A stretch of DNA of 64,000 nucleotides from VRUE01 sp963774555 (GTDB lineage: Bacteria > Actinomycetota > Thermoleophilia > Solirubrobacterales > 70-9), in contig CAVZFL010000002.1 in assembly GCA_963774555.1 (NCBI GenBank), forward strand, positions 1-64,000. The letters run 5' to 3'. This document shows, in pieces, positions 38,601 to 46,639 of the stretch (positions are counted from its first letter, which is position 1; each line of letters starts with the position of its first letter). Under the pieces are notes generated by a model that was not told the origin of the DNA, did not search any database, and saw only the letters and a list, made by a program, of their open reading frames with translations. The translations under genes were made by a program, and so were the position numbers.

Positions 38601-39357
38601 CGAGTCACAGGCAGATCTAACTGCCTATAAAAATGGCGGATACAGGGAGATCTATCGCTATAGCGATACTGGTGCTCCCGGGAATAGGCTGTCTTGTCTG
38701 TCATGTAATCCGACGGGCCTGAGGCCAATTTCGGACGCCCTACTGGAGTCCCGTCCGACAGGGGTAACTACGCTTCCTTTCCCGCCAGTTAACTCGCTGA
38801 CTCGCATCGACAATGTGAACACCAATGGAGATATGGTTTTCTTTCAAAGCGCCGAAAGGCTGACGGCTGACGACCACGATGGTCGTATCGATGTCTATGA
38901 GTGGGAGAACAATGGCATGAACGGTTGCGAGCGCCCAAGCGGCTGCCTGTCATTGATTTCAGCCGGACAGAGCGCAGGGGATGACTACCTCTACGCGACC
39001 TCCGCCGACGGTGATAATGTCTTTTTCCTTACCACGGATACGTTGAGTTCGCAAGATCCGGACGGCACACCATCGATATACGATGCTAGAATAGAAGGTG
39101 GCTTCCCACAGGAACAGCAACAAGTTAAACCGTGTCTGGGAGAAGCCTGTCAGCCTTCGGTTGTGCCGCGCGGTGACGCGGTTTCTGCAAGTTCCCTCTT
39201 TGAAGGCTCCACAGGTAAATATCGTACCGTCAGGAGACGCTGCTCAAGAAAATTCCGTCAGACTCACCGTGAGGGACGGGCACTTTGTCAAAAACAACAT
39301 CATAGGAAGCACACAAGGCGGCGTACGCGTGGAAGGCATCGCAGGGTGGTCAGGTGA
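35698..39357 (+). CDS. Large secreted NHL / beta-propeller protein with basic C-terminal tail
   Basis: About 1219 aa from ATG 35698. A signal-anchor (SLIWLGPLLFVFLVVAAPAAAA) is followed by NHL-like repeats (PCGVAVDPHGDIYVS, PCKLAVDSRGILYVADK, ATSLAVDPTNDHLYIAHSC, GAIAVDQSNGSLYVYD). Next comes a fibronectin-like segment (EIDEAEATLEAELNPHALPTD). After KGLPDCRAYELVTPGD there is a long region of TolB/propeller-like units (SADGSRVYFVSK, TPNGKTMVFESQADL). The last ~35 residues are rich in Arg, Lys and His. This architecture is widespread in Solirubrobacterales; function unknown, probably cell-surface. The sequence is AT-rich relative to the chromosome. The stop overlaps the next GTG by 4 nt. Confidence 0.8.
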   Translation: MIEVAVLRVGTLGYGGGQPWFALRGSLIWLGPLLFVFLVVAAPAAAAENRFDPVLSLEGACQAHDGVADPGCPYPAFPEGPRHLEAPCGVAVDPHGDIYVSTPAGGTSNGRIDVFDSNGQFLKEILDPAEPCKLAVDSRGILYVADKKTETAEGFDFSLVASLSPDHYPPTKVTNYSSVGKFKFVRFDPEKGVDFCAQATSLAVDPTNDHLYIAHSCKVEEYGSASEGAPLNPLNKCCIAAGGGLNITAIDVYGHNHNVYVAHSQGLGSGKFESKILIYDGSTDKAKCGELDGSDTPDGPFNFELGGAIAVDQSNGSLYVYDIKHTVVERFESGVSECPEYSSEPLDFSELPSPPTNASEYVDITVDAPCRSGVALTLPCTPTEQYESPNLGFVYFTTGNVSSNSHLYAYGPKPEGPPEVRNQKSTEIDEAEATLEAELNPHALPTDYHFEYITQSQFENSNYAEAAFAPASDANVGSAGNFMRVSASIGGLAPGVAYRFRLVATNSECVTIGEGVSKSEHEPCGEGPDSTFTTYPVPPASKSSCVNDPLRIEMAKGLPDCRAYELVTPGDTNGRIPTMAILGDGFATSGFSTAMASESGDSLVFGSDSGSLPGLGGGGSEDTYRALRGNDSWESSFTGLSGIQAEKPYPGGISPDHLFAFWNVSEKQGTLADPTSERAQYLHVPPGITPSPNCEVTAEAESAVEWIGCGSLGVERQAHGKWITSGGTHVIFATESGTNGEDVQQLEPCAPPTGVDAIYDRIPGGPTRCISLLPRDSVPTENARYRGVSNDGSVVVFSVGSTLYSRLDNAVTREVATGAPVFGGVAADGRVFYLQGGDIFACDTGEGSCAGTDATQPPISIGFGGQSTLVNVSADGSRVYFVSKAGLTNGDENEWGAEAQSGAENLYVWDGTMVQFIAIVNPLDVIGQSGFGGLGLWVGSVLSPNLGTVTGPADDPSRTTPNGKTMVFESQADLTAYKNGGYREIYRYSDTGAPGNRLSCLSCNPTGLRPISDALLESRPTGVTTLPFPPVNSLTRIDNVNTNGDMVFFQSAERLTADDHDGRIDVYEWENNGMNGCERPSGCLSLISAGQSAGDDYLYATSADGDNVFFLTTDTLSSQDPDGTPSIYDARIEGGFPQEQQQVKPCLGEACQPSVVPRGDAVSASSLFEGSTGKYRTVRRRCSRKFRQTHREGRALCQKQHHRKHTRRRTRGRHRRVVR

Positions 39358-42125
39358 AGACAGCCATCACAGTGATGCTCGCTCTGTGCGTCTGCGTTGC
39401 AGGCTATACCGCCTCGGCAGACGCCGAGGCGAGTGACTATGGGATTGCATGGGCTAACGCAAGCGTTTCCAGTGCAAGGGCCGGTAGCCATCCTGATTTC
39501 ACGACTACTCTTAGGCTAAAGACGGACGCTGAAGGCAAGCTTCCGTCGACCACCCGTGATCTTTTTTTCAATCTCCCCGCCGGCCTATTGGGAAATGCCA
39601 ATGCGCTGCCTAAGTGCAGTTCTGTGCAGCTACTGACCGTCGATGTCAATGATCCGTCAAACACCACAGGTTGTCCTCAGGCTGCGCAGGTAGGCATTAC
39701 TGAAGTCGATCTCGTCACGGGTGACCTTCATCTTACGTTGTTCGAGCCTATTTATAATGTGCAGCCCCGCTTTGGTGAGCCTGCACGGTTTGGCTTCATC
39801 GCAGACGCCTATCCAGTCCTTGTCGATACTCGCTTGCGTCCAGAGGACGAATACGGCGCAACGGCAATGGTGGAAGGCGCCAGTTCGTTGATTCCGTTGC
39901 TTTCTGCCACAAATACGCTGTGGGGGGTGCCGGCCGCTGAAGTTCACGATGTCCAGCGCATTACACCTTACGAGGCTCTTCACAACAATGGAAACCCTGA
40001 AACCTCGACCGGAAAACGATCCGCGGGGCTTGTCCCAGTTCCCTTCATGGTAAATCCAACTGGGTGTGGGATGTCCCAAGGGGTCGGGTTCAGGGCGATT
40101 CCCTACGCTCTGCCTAACAACTACTTCGATGCGTTTGCTCCGCTAAATCCGAATGATGGCTGCAGTCAACTTGAGTTTGAACCGCAGATCTCTATAAAGC
40201 CGACAACGGATCAAGCGGAGACAGGTATGGGTCTTGATGGTGAACTAAGTTTTCCTAAAAATGGACTCGAAAATCCCGATCTGTCTGTCGAGGCAGCCCC
40301 CAAGCGAATAGAAGTGACCTTGCCGAAGGGAGTCACCATCAACCCCTCCCAGGCAGAAGGGCTTGGAGTGTGTTCTAGAGGCGATTTCGCTAAAGAGACG
40401 GCGACATCGGCGCCCAATGTGGGTTGTCCTGAGACATCAAAGATCGGTAGCCTTAACGGCAGGAGCCCTTTGGTGGAAGAGCCGATCGAAGGCTCGCTTT
40501 ATGTTGCCAAGCCGTACGAAAATCCGTTTGACAGTCTTATAGTCGTTTATGTGGTGATCAAGGTCCCTAGCAGAGGTGTGATCGTAAAGCTTTCGGCCAA
40601 GGTTGCACCGGACCCTGAAACCGGACAGTTGGTCACGACCTTTGATGATATTCCTCAGATATCGGTTGCGAGCAGCTTCGGACTCCACTTCCGGGAAGGC
40701 GCTCGCAGCCCGCTGGTCACCCCGCCAACATGCGGCACCTACGAATCGACGGCGACCTTCACTTCCTGGGCCGATCTGGGGCATCCGGTGACCCTGCACC
40801 CGAGCTTCATGATCGATCGCGGCGTCAACGGCGGCCTCTGCCCGACCGGCGCCCCGCCCTTCCATCCCAGCTTCACGGCGGGGACTATCAACAACAACGC
40901 CGCCTCTTACTCAGTGGCCCAGATCCGTCTCACCCGCCAAGACGGCGATCAGGACCTGACCAAATTCTCTACCGTCCTACCCAAGGGCCTGGCCGCCAAG
41001 CTGGCCGGCGTCTCTCGGTGTTCCGATGCGGCGATCGAGGCTGCCAAGGCAAAGACGGGCCTGCAAGAGCGTGCCGACCCAAGCTGCCCAGCGAACTCTG
41101 AGATCGGCCACGTCCTCGGTGGCGCGGGTGTCGGCTCAGTGTTGACCTACGCCGAAGGGAAGCTCTACCTAGCCGGCCCCTACAACGGCGACCCTTTGAG
41201 CGTCGTCGCAATCGTCCCCGCCGTCGCCGGCCCCTTCGACGTCGGCACCATCGTCACCCGCCAAGCCCTGCGACTGAACCCCGATACCGGCAAAGGCGAA
41301 GTCGACGGATCTCACTCAGACCCCTTGCCCCACATCCTCGCCGGCATCCCGCTCAAGGTCAGGGACATCCGTGCCTACGTCGATCGCCCCGACTTCACCT
41401 TCAACCCGACGAACTGCGATCCACTCGCGTTCGAGGCGACGCTGTGGGGGGGAGGCAGCGACGTCTTCAGCTCCGCCGACGATTCCCCGATATCGCTCTC
41501 CGCGCGCTTCCAAGCCGCCAACTGCTCGCTCCTTGGCTTCAAGCCGAAGCTCTCCTTGAAGCTCTCGGGCTCCACCCACAGAGGCGGCTTCCCCGCCCTT
41601 CGCGCTGTGGTCCGCCCCCGAGCGGGCGATGCCAACATCGGCAAGGCCCAGGTCACCCTGCCGCGCTCGGTCTTCGTCGAACAGGGCCACTTCCGCACCG
41701 TCTGCACCCGCGTGCAGTTCGCCGCAAGCCAATGCCCGCCCGGATCGGTCTACGGCCACATCAAGGCCTTCAGCCCGCTGCTGGACGAACCGCTGCAGGG
41801 CCCGGTCTACCTGCGCTCCTCCACCCACGAGCTGCCCGACTTGGTCTTTGCCCTGCGCGGCATCGTCGACCTCAACGTCGTCGGGCACATCGACTCGGTC
41901 AAAGGACAGCTGCGCAGCACCTTCTCCTCGGTCCCCGACGCCCCGGTCTCCAAGGTTGTCTTGAAGATGCAAGGAGCTCGCAAGAGCCTGATTGTCAACT
42001 CGACCAACCTCTGCCGCGCCACCCAAAGAGCCAAGGCCAATCTCACTGGCCAAAACGCCAAGACGCATGACTTCAGCCCGGTGGTCGGAAACGGCTGTGG
42101 GGGGAAGGGACGGAGCGGCCGCTAG
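39354..42125 (+). CDS. Large secreted repeat protein, compositionally mosaic
   Basis: A 923-aa protein with signal peptide (MKTAITVMLALCVCVAGYTASADA). Repeating modules share the pattern LPKGV..NPS...GLGVCS...CP..S.IG, for example residues ~325-365, ~545-600 and ~780-830, each followed by a PLVEEP/EGSLYVAKPY-type segment. Cys pairs recur once per module. The GTG start overlaps the preceding stop, so the two giant secreted proteins are translationally coupled. From about nt 40680 on, G+C and codon use switch from AT-rich to the GC-rich host pattern without breaking the frame. Function unknown. Confidence 0.8.
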   Translation: MKTAITVMLALCVCVAGYTASADAEASDYGIAWANASVSSARAGSHPDFTTTLRLKTDAEGKLPSTTRDLFFNLPAGLLGNANALPKCSSVQLLTVDVNDPSNTTGCPQAAQVGITEVDLVTGDLHLTLFEPIYNVQPRFGEPARFGFIADAYPVLVDTRLRPEDEYGATAMVEGASSLIPLLSATNTLWGVPAAEVHDVQRITPYEALHNNGNPETSTGKRSAGLVPVPFMVNPTGCGMSQGVGFRAIPYALPNNYFDAFAPLNPNDGCSQLEFEPQISIKPTTDQAETGMGLDGELSFPKNGLENPDLSVEAAPKRIEVTLPKGVTINPSQAEGLGVCSRGDFAKETATSAPNVGCPETSKIGSLNGRSPLVEEPIEGSLYVAKPYENPFDSLIVVYVVIKVPSRGVIVKLSAKVAPDPETGQLVTTFDDIPQISVASSFGLHFREGARSPLVTPPTCGTYESTATFTSWADLGHPVTLHPSFMIDRGVNGGLCPTGAPPFHPSFTAGTINNNAASYSVAQIRLTRQDGDQDLTKFSTVLPKGLAAKLAGVSRCSDAAIEAAKAKTGLQERADPSCPANSEIGHVLGGAGVGSVLTYAEGKLYLAGPYNGDPLSVVAIVPAVAGPFDVGTIVTRQALRLNPDTGKGEVDGSHSDPLPHILAGIPLKVRDIRAYVDRPDFTFNPTNCDPLAFEATLWGGGSDVFSSADDSPISLSARFQAANCSLLGFKPKLSLKLSGSTHRGGFPALRAVVRPRAGDANIGKAQVTLPRSVFVEQGHFRTVCTRVQFAASQCPPGSVYGHIKAFSPLLDEPLQGPVYLRSSTHELPDLVFALRGIVDLNVVGHIDSVKGQLRSTFSSVPDAPVSKVVLKMQGARKSLIVNSTNLCRATQRAKANLTGQNAKTHDFSPVVGNGCGGKGRSGR

Positions 42126-42161
42126 CCCGTCCTATCCCCGAGATGTGACGACAGTTCAGTC

Positions 42162-43155
42162 TCATCGCACGCTCGCCATCTTGCGGGCGCCGAAGACGAT
42201 ATCCGCCGGCACCCTGCCCTTCGTCAGCCGGCCCGTGTGGGCACGATCGGTGTTGTAGTAGCGCAGGTACTCGTCGAGGTCGCGCCGCAGGGCGGTGATC
42301 CGTCGGCGCCAACGAGCGCGAGAAGGCCGGCCGCCAGCACTCCTCGAGGATCGTCAGCTGGACCCGCTCCGCACAGCCGTTTGAGTTCGGTCGCCCAGCC
42401 TTGATCTTGCGCTGGGTGGCCTTGTGCTCGGCGAGGGCGGCCGAAGTCGACGGCGCGGAACTCCGAGCCGTTGTCGGTGGTGACCTCACCGAGCTTCCAG
42501 CCCGCCGCCTTGAGGTCCTTGGCGACCAGGTGGACCAGCTCGGCGGTGTGGCGGGCGGTGGGGTTGTGCTCGCTTTGGCGCAGGAAGGCCCAGGTGTAGG
42601 CGGAGGCGACGTCGATCGCGGTGTACTGCCAGATCGACCCCTTTGCAGCCGGCGAGGCGGCCAACGTAAAAGCAGTCCATCTGCACCTTCTCGCCGGGCA
42701 CAGAGGCGTCGATGTGCAGCTCCTTCGGCGGGATCTCGGGCTTGCGCTCGTAGGGATCGGCGTGGCGGGCGATCAGCGCCAGGCGCTTGGAGCGGGTGTT
42801 GAGGTTGAAGCGCTTGAGCACGCACCAGACGCCGTTCTCAGAGATCTCGATCCCGCCCCACTTCGGGCGGGCGAGTTCGGCGGAGATGCGCCTGGGCCCG
42901 AAGCCCGGGGTGCCCCAGGGAGAAGGCGAGCACCCGGTGCTCGAGATGGGGGCCGATCTGGTTGGGCATCCGCGGCTTGCGCCGCTCGCGCACCCGCAGC
43001 CCGTCGAGGCCGTAGCGCTCCAGCTTGGGCTTCCAGGCGTAGTAGGTGGACCTCGCCACGCCCATCGCCCGGCAGGCCTCCGAGACGTTGCCGAGCTCCT
43101 CGGCCAGGGTGAACAGGCGCAGCCGGAATCCGAACAGCACGTCATCCTCAGTCAT
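42162..43155 (-). pseudogene. IS481-like transposase, several frameshifts
   Basis: The N-terminus has a helix-turn-helix (LFTLAEELGNVSEACRAMGV, ARSTYYAWKPKLERYGLDGL). The DDE catalytic core is spread over several frames: HIDASVPGEKVQMDCFYVG (first D), TTDNGSEFRAVDF (second D), NSNGCAERVQLTILEECW (E), and TDRAHTGRLTKGR-type ending at 42162. Frame changes occur near 42910, 42650, 42435 and again in the last 150 nt. Because indels also hit essential genes here, some may be sequence errors. I found no convincing terminal inverted repeats. It lies 36 nt after the large secreted protein. Confidence 0.8.
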
Positions 43156-43204
43156 CGCGTCCTCCTTGCTTCTTGGTTGGCGCCTGGAAGCGTGCGAGGA
43201 CGCG

Positions 43205-43234
43205 CGGACGCCCCGGCCATGGCCGGGGCGTCCG
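43205..43234. repeat. Perfect 30-bp palindrome
   Basis: CGGACGCCCCGGCCA is followed directly by its reverse complement with no loop. It lies 50 nt upstream of the IS481-like transposase start and could be a terminator that shields the element, or an IS end structure. Confidence 0.7.
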
Positions 43235-43329
43235 GATGAAGGCGTCTCTATGAGAGCCCGGAGGTGTCCGGGGTACTTGGGGTTAGTCCGCGCTAGCCCT
43301 GATTCACCGATAAGCGCCTGAAATAGGCA

Positions 43330-43404
43330 TCCGGGAACGTCCTCCTGGGCATTGAGAATGCGGATTGCTGAAGTCCCAATCTCAAACCCAGGAGGACACC
43401 CGGA
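43330..43404 (+). promoter_or_regulatory. RBS-sequestering hairpin before the IS1380-type transposase
   Basis: Pairs TCCGGG/CCCGGA, GTCCTCCTGGG (43339-43349) with CCCAGGAGGAC (43387-43397), and TTGAGA with TCTCAA form one long stem. The right arm contains AGGAGG, upstream of the GTG at 43407. Such hairpins in insertion sequences block translation of read-through transcripts from outside promoters. Confidence 0.6.
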
Positions 43405-43406
43405 AG

Positions 43407-43810
43407 GTGAAGACACAAGCGACGACGCAAGCCATAGAAGTCAGGGCGGACGGCGAGGGCCTCGCCTCACACGCCGGGGCCTATCTGCTGGTCGAGCTGG
43501 CCGACCGGCTCGGGCTCACCGCGGCGCTGTCGGCAGCGATGGCGTCGACCCGCGAGCGCCGAGGCGCCCATGACCCGGGGGTCGTTTTGCGCGACCTCGC
43601 CATCGCGATCGCCGACGGCGGCGACCACCTCTCCGACCTCGGCGCGCTGCGCGGCCAAGAGGCCCTGTTCGGGGCGGTGGCATCGGAGACGACGGCCCAC
43701 CGGGTGCTGAAGTCGATCGACGCGGGCCTGCTCGAAGGTGTGCGCAAGGCTGCCGGACGCAGACCTTCACCGCGAGATCCTGGTGATCGGACCCCGTTCA
43801 TCGGTCCACC
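43407..43810 (+). pseudogene. IS1380-family transposase, N-terminal fragment
   Basis: About 110 residues match the start of IS1380 transposases: AYLLVELADRLGLTAALSAA, HDPGVVLRDLAIAIADGGDHL, SDLGALRGQEALFGAVASETTAHRVL. Recognisable sequence stops near 43755. The gap to 43811 holds no clear domain, and then the IS3 element begins. The catalytic core is absent, so this is a truncated remnant. Confidence 0.75.
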
Positions 43811-43852
43811 TGATCTAACCCCCGGCTCCGTCCACTCCGGATGAGAATCCAG

Positions 43853-44710
43853 CTAGCTGGATTCTTTCTGATGGAGTTCCTCGAACTCCGTTGGCGTGAG
43901 CATATTGAGCGAGCTGTGGCGCCGGCGGTTGTTGTGGAAGGACTCGATGTATTCGAAGATCGCGTTGGCGAGCTCGACCCTCGTATTCCATCGTCGACGG
44001 TTGAGCAGCTCGACCTGCATCCGGCCCCAGAACGACTCCATCATCGCGTTGTCGAGTGCGGTCCCGGTGCGACCGACCGACGGCATCAGCTCCGCCTCCT
44101 TCACGCGCTGGGTGAAGGTCCAGGACGTAAATTGGGTGCCGCGATCACTATGGACGACAGTGCGATCGGGGTCGCGGCCTCTAATCGCCATCCCAAGTGC
44201 GTTGGTCACCAGGGCGGCCGTCTGGGTCGAGTCGATCGACCAGCCGACGATCTTGCGGCTGAAGGCATCGAGCACGGCGCAGCAGCAGAAGACTTTGCCC
44301 TCTCTGGTCGGGTGCTCGGTTATGTCGGTCACCCAGAGCTTGTTGGGGCCGTCCCCGGAGAAGTCGCGGCGAACGAGATCGGCTGCCACGAACGCTCCGA
44401 CAGGACCTCGCCTGCCCGTCGGCAGCTTGGGTAAGCCCTTCAGTCCCTGTTCGCGCATGATCGAGTAGACGAGCTTGTGATTGGCGACTACCCCGTGGCC
44501 AAGGCGCAGCTCCGCTGCCACTCTGACGTAGCCGTAGGTCCTGAACGACTCGGCGTGGATCTTTGCCACCAACGGCCCGAGCCATGCTCTCCTCAGCTCG
44601 CGCTGGTTCGGTGGCCGCTTGCGCCAGTAGGTGTAGCTGCTGCGGTTGACGCCGACCACGCGGCATGCCTCTCGCTCGCTGAATCCCTGCCCGGTCAGGC
44701 TCTCGATCAC
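43853..44710 (-). CDS. IS3-family transposase OrfB (DDE integrase core)
   Basis: The 285-aa protein has an N-terminal HTH_21-like part (GFSEREACRVVGVNRSSYTYW) and an rve integrase core. Catalytic residues are visible: D in WVTDITEHPTREGKVF, D in VVHSDRGTQFTS, and E in TALDNAMMESFWGRMQVEL. It ends RRRHSSLNMLTPTEFEELHQ. It is most likely produced as an OrfAB fusion through -1 frameshifting at 44722-44728; its frame extends upstream of the ATG as RLYPVIESLTGQ. Confidence 0.93.
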   Translation of the reverse strand: MIESLTGQGFSEREACRVVGVNRSSYTYWRKRPPNQRELRRAWLGPLVAKIHAESFRTYGYVRVAAELRLGHGVVANHKLVYSIMREQGLKGLPKLPTGRRGPVGAFVAADLVRRDFSGDGPNKLWVTDITEHPTREGKVFCCCAVLDAFSRKIVGWSIDSTQTAALVTNALGMAIRGRDPDRTVVHSDRGTQFTSWTFTQRVKEAELMPSVGRTGTALDNAMMESFWGRMQVELLNRRRWNTRVELANAIFEYIESFHNNRRRHSSLNMLTPTEFEELHQKESS

Positions 44711-45036
44711 CGGGTAGAGCCTTTTGGGCGGATCTTCTCTTGCTCGTCGAAGATCGCGGCCGCCTTGCGGACCAGCTCGAGCTCGTGCTCGAGCTCACGG
44801 ATCCGCTTCCTTGCGGCGGCGAGTTCGGTGTTTTGGGTGCTGGTGGCACCGGGCTTCTCACCATGGTCTATGCGGTCCTGGTCGAGCCAGCGGTAGATGG
44901 TGGCGTCGGCCACTCCGTATTCGGCACCGAGCCCTGAGACGGACCTACCCGATCTCACCAGGGCGACGATTCGCTCGCGGAACTCCGGGGGGTACTGCCT
45001 TGGCATTCGACTCCTTCGGTAGGGCCGGAGTCTCAT
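44707..45036 (-). CDS. IS3-family transposase OrfA (helix-turn-helix)
   Basis: A 109-aa DNA-binding protein with the HTH_Tnp_1 segment PPEFRERIVALVRSGRSVSG, LGAEYGVADATIYRWLDQDR and a leucine-rich coiled coil (ELAAARKRIRELEHELELVRKAAA). Start may be ATG 45006 (MPRQYPPEF) rather than 45036. It overlaps orfB by 4 nt. Confidence 0.9.
   Translation of the reverse strand: MRLRPYRRSRMPRQYPPEFRERIVALVRSGRSVSGLGAEYGVADATIYRWLDQDRIDHGEKPGATSTQNTELAAARKRIRELEHELELVRKAAAIFDEQEKIRPKGSTR
44722..44728 (-). promoter_or_regulatory. -1 ribosomal frameshift heptamer C CCA AAA
   Basis: On the minus strand the end of orfA reads CGC CCA AAA GGC, giving the slippery heptamer C-CCA-AAA in the orfA frame. A -1 slip leads directly into the orfB frame (RLYPVIESLTG...). 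This is the standard way IS3 elements make the full transposase. Confidence 0.65.
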
Positions 45037-45145
45037 GCATCGTGGCTCAGTCTGCGGGGGCTAGATCAACCCCGTTTGAGAGTCCGGGGTTGGTCTGTGT
45101 TGAGTATTGCTCCTGGTCGCCGCCTCGCGTAGCGAGCCCGGAGGG

Positions 45146-46522
45146 CGTGGTCTTCGACTGCACCTCGGGTTACCGCCACACTGCCATCATCACATTGCCC
45201 GAGGATCTGGCTCGCCTCGACGAGCTGCTTGGCCGATCCGGCGCTGCTGGCACCGATCGAGGGTCATTGGCAGACCGAGGCCGAGCAGCGGAAACACTCG
45301 GCCACCGGCCATAGGAGGCCGACGATCCCGATGTCCACCTACGTGCGGCTAATGGTGATCAAGCAGCGCACCGGCTGGGGCTACGAGACCCTGGTCAAGG
45401 AGGTCTCGGACTCCCTTCACCTGCGCCGCTTCTGTTTGATCGGCATCACCGAGCGGGTGCCCTGCGAGTCGACGGTGCGCAAGCTGACCCGGCGCCTGGG
45501 ACCGGAGGTCGTGGCGGAGTTGACCAGGGCGGTGATCGCCAAGGCGATGCGCGAGCGGCGCTTCCGACCTCGCGCGGCGCGGATCGACTCCACTGTGGTG
45601 GAGGCCGACGTGCGCTATCCCTCCGACGGGATGCTCTGCCTGCAGGGGGCCAAGGCACTGGCCAGGCAGGGTCGTCGCCTCGCGGAGCGGATCGGCGAGC
45701 CGGGCAATGCGGTGCGCAACCGCTCCCGTGCGGTGGGGCGGCGGGTGGGCCAGATCTCGCGCACCCTTGCCCGCCGCACCGGGCAAGCACGCGAGCAGGT
45801 GATCGAGTTGAACGCCGAGGCGGGACGCCTCTTGCGCCGCTCGGCCGGAGAGGCCAGGAGACTGGCCGCGGTGGCGCGCTCGAAGGCTCGGGGACGTGGT
45901 GCGCAGGCAAAGCTGCGGGCCGCGAGTGGCCTGGAGCAGCTGGCCGAGCGTTGCGAGCGCATCGCCGAACAGACCGCCCAGCGCCTGCGCGGCGAGAAGA
46001 TCACCGACAGGATCGTCTCCATCTCCGATCCCGACGCCCGCCCGATCCGCAAGGGCAAGGCAGGCAAGCCCAACGAGTTCGGCTACGTCGCCCAGATCTG
46101 CGAGGTCACGCAGAACACCAATGCCCGGGGCGAGGGGCTTCGTCTTGCCCGCCTCAAGCGGCGCCGGCAACCTGGGCGAGAACAGGCTCCTGCCGGCTAC
46201 CGCCGCCGAGCTTCAGGGACTCGGCATGGCGCCGCGGGAGGTGGTGCTCGACGGCGGCTTCGGGCACCTGCGCTCCGAAGAGCAGCTTGCCGGGATCGAA
46301 CCGGACCGCGTCTTCGTCTCCGGGCGCCAAAAACCTGGCTCAGCGAGGACCAAGCGCAGGTTGCGCCGCTACCGGACCGGGATCGAGGGGCGGATATCTC
46401 ACCTCAAGCGGGGCTACGGGTTGAGGCGGTCGAGGTTGAAGGGAGAGGAGGGCCAGCGGATCTGGAGCAACTGGGCGATCCTGGCCTATGACCTAGACAC
46501 CTTCGCCGTCCTGGGTCACTGA
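45146..46522 (+). pseudogene. DUF772-type DDE transposase, two frameshifts
   Basis: Joined frames read LPEDLARLDELLADPALLAP, then IPMSTYVRLMVIKQRTGWGYETLVKEVSDSLHLRRFCLIG, STVRKLTRRLGPEVVAELTRA, ARIDSTVVEADVRYPSDGML, KPNEFGYVAQICEVTQNT, VVLDGGFGHLRSEEQLAG and GIEGRISHLKRGYGLRRSRL. This is the IS5/IS1182/ISNCY-like group with a long basic insert in the middle. Frame breaks occur near 45235 and 46140. The start is uncertain and terminal repeats were not identified. The IS3 element lies directly upstream. Confidence 0.75.
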
Positions 46523-46561
46523 GAAGATCGCGGGGCTCGCAAGAGCATCCACATTTGCAAC

Positions 46562-46598
46562 GAAAACGGCCGCGCCGGCACTCCGCGCGGCCGTTTTC
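46562..46598. terminator. Bidirectional terminator between converging genes
   Basis: GAAAACGGCCGCGC (46562-46575) pairs with GCGCGGCCGTTTTC (46585-46598): 14 bp with A-run and T-run at the base, suited to both strands. A second palindrome, CCCGGG around a T-run (46602-46621), follows. The rest of 46523-46639 holds no gene. Confidence 0.8.
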
Positions 46599-46639
46599 AC
46601 GCCCGGGGGTTTTTTCCCGGGGGAAGTAGCTAGCGTTGT

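Larger units (their letters stand above)
43811..45068 (-). mobile_element. Complete IS3-family insertion sequence
   Basis: The 1258-bp element is bounded by terminal inverted repeats TGATCTAACCCCCG (43811-43824) and CGGGGGCTAGATCA (45055-45068; one mismatch). It is flanked by a 3-bp duplication ACC (43808-43810 and 45069-45071). It contains orfA and orfB on the minus strand with a frameshift signal between them. Both genes are intact, so the copy may be active. Confidence 0.9.

Noticed and set aside
42145..43300. TGTGACGACAG at 42145 as the terminal repeat of the IS481-like element
   Set aside because: No matching inverted copy was found on the other side of the transposase, so the element's ends are left undefined.
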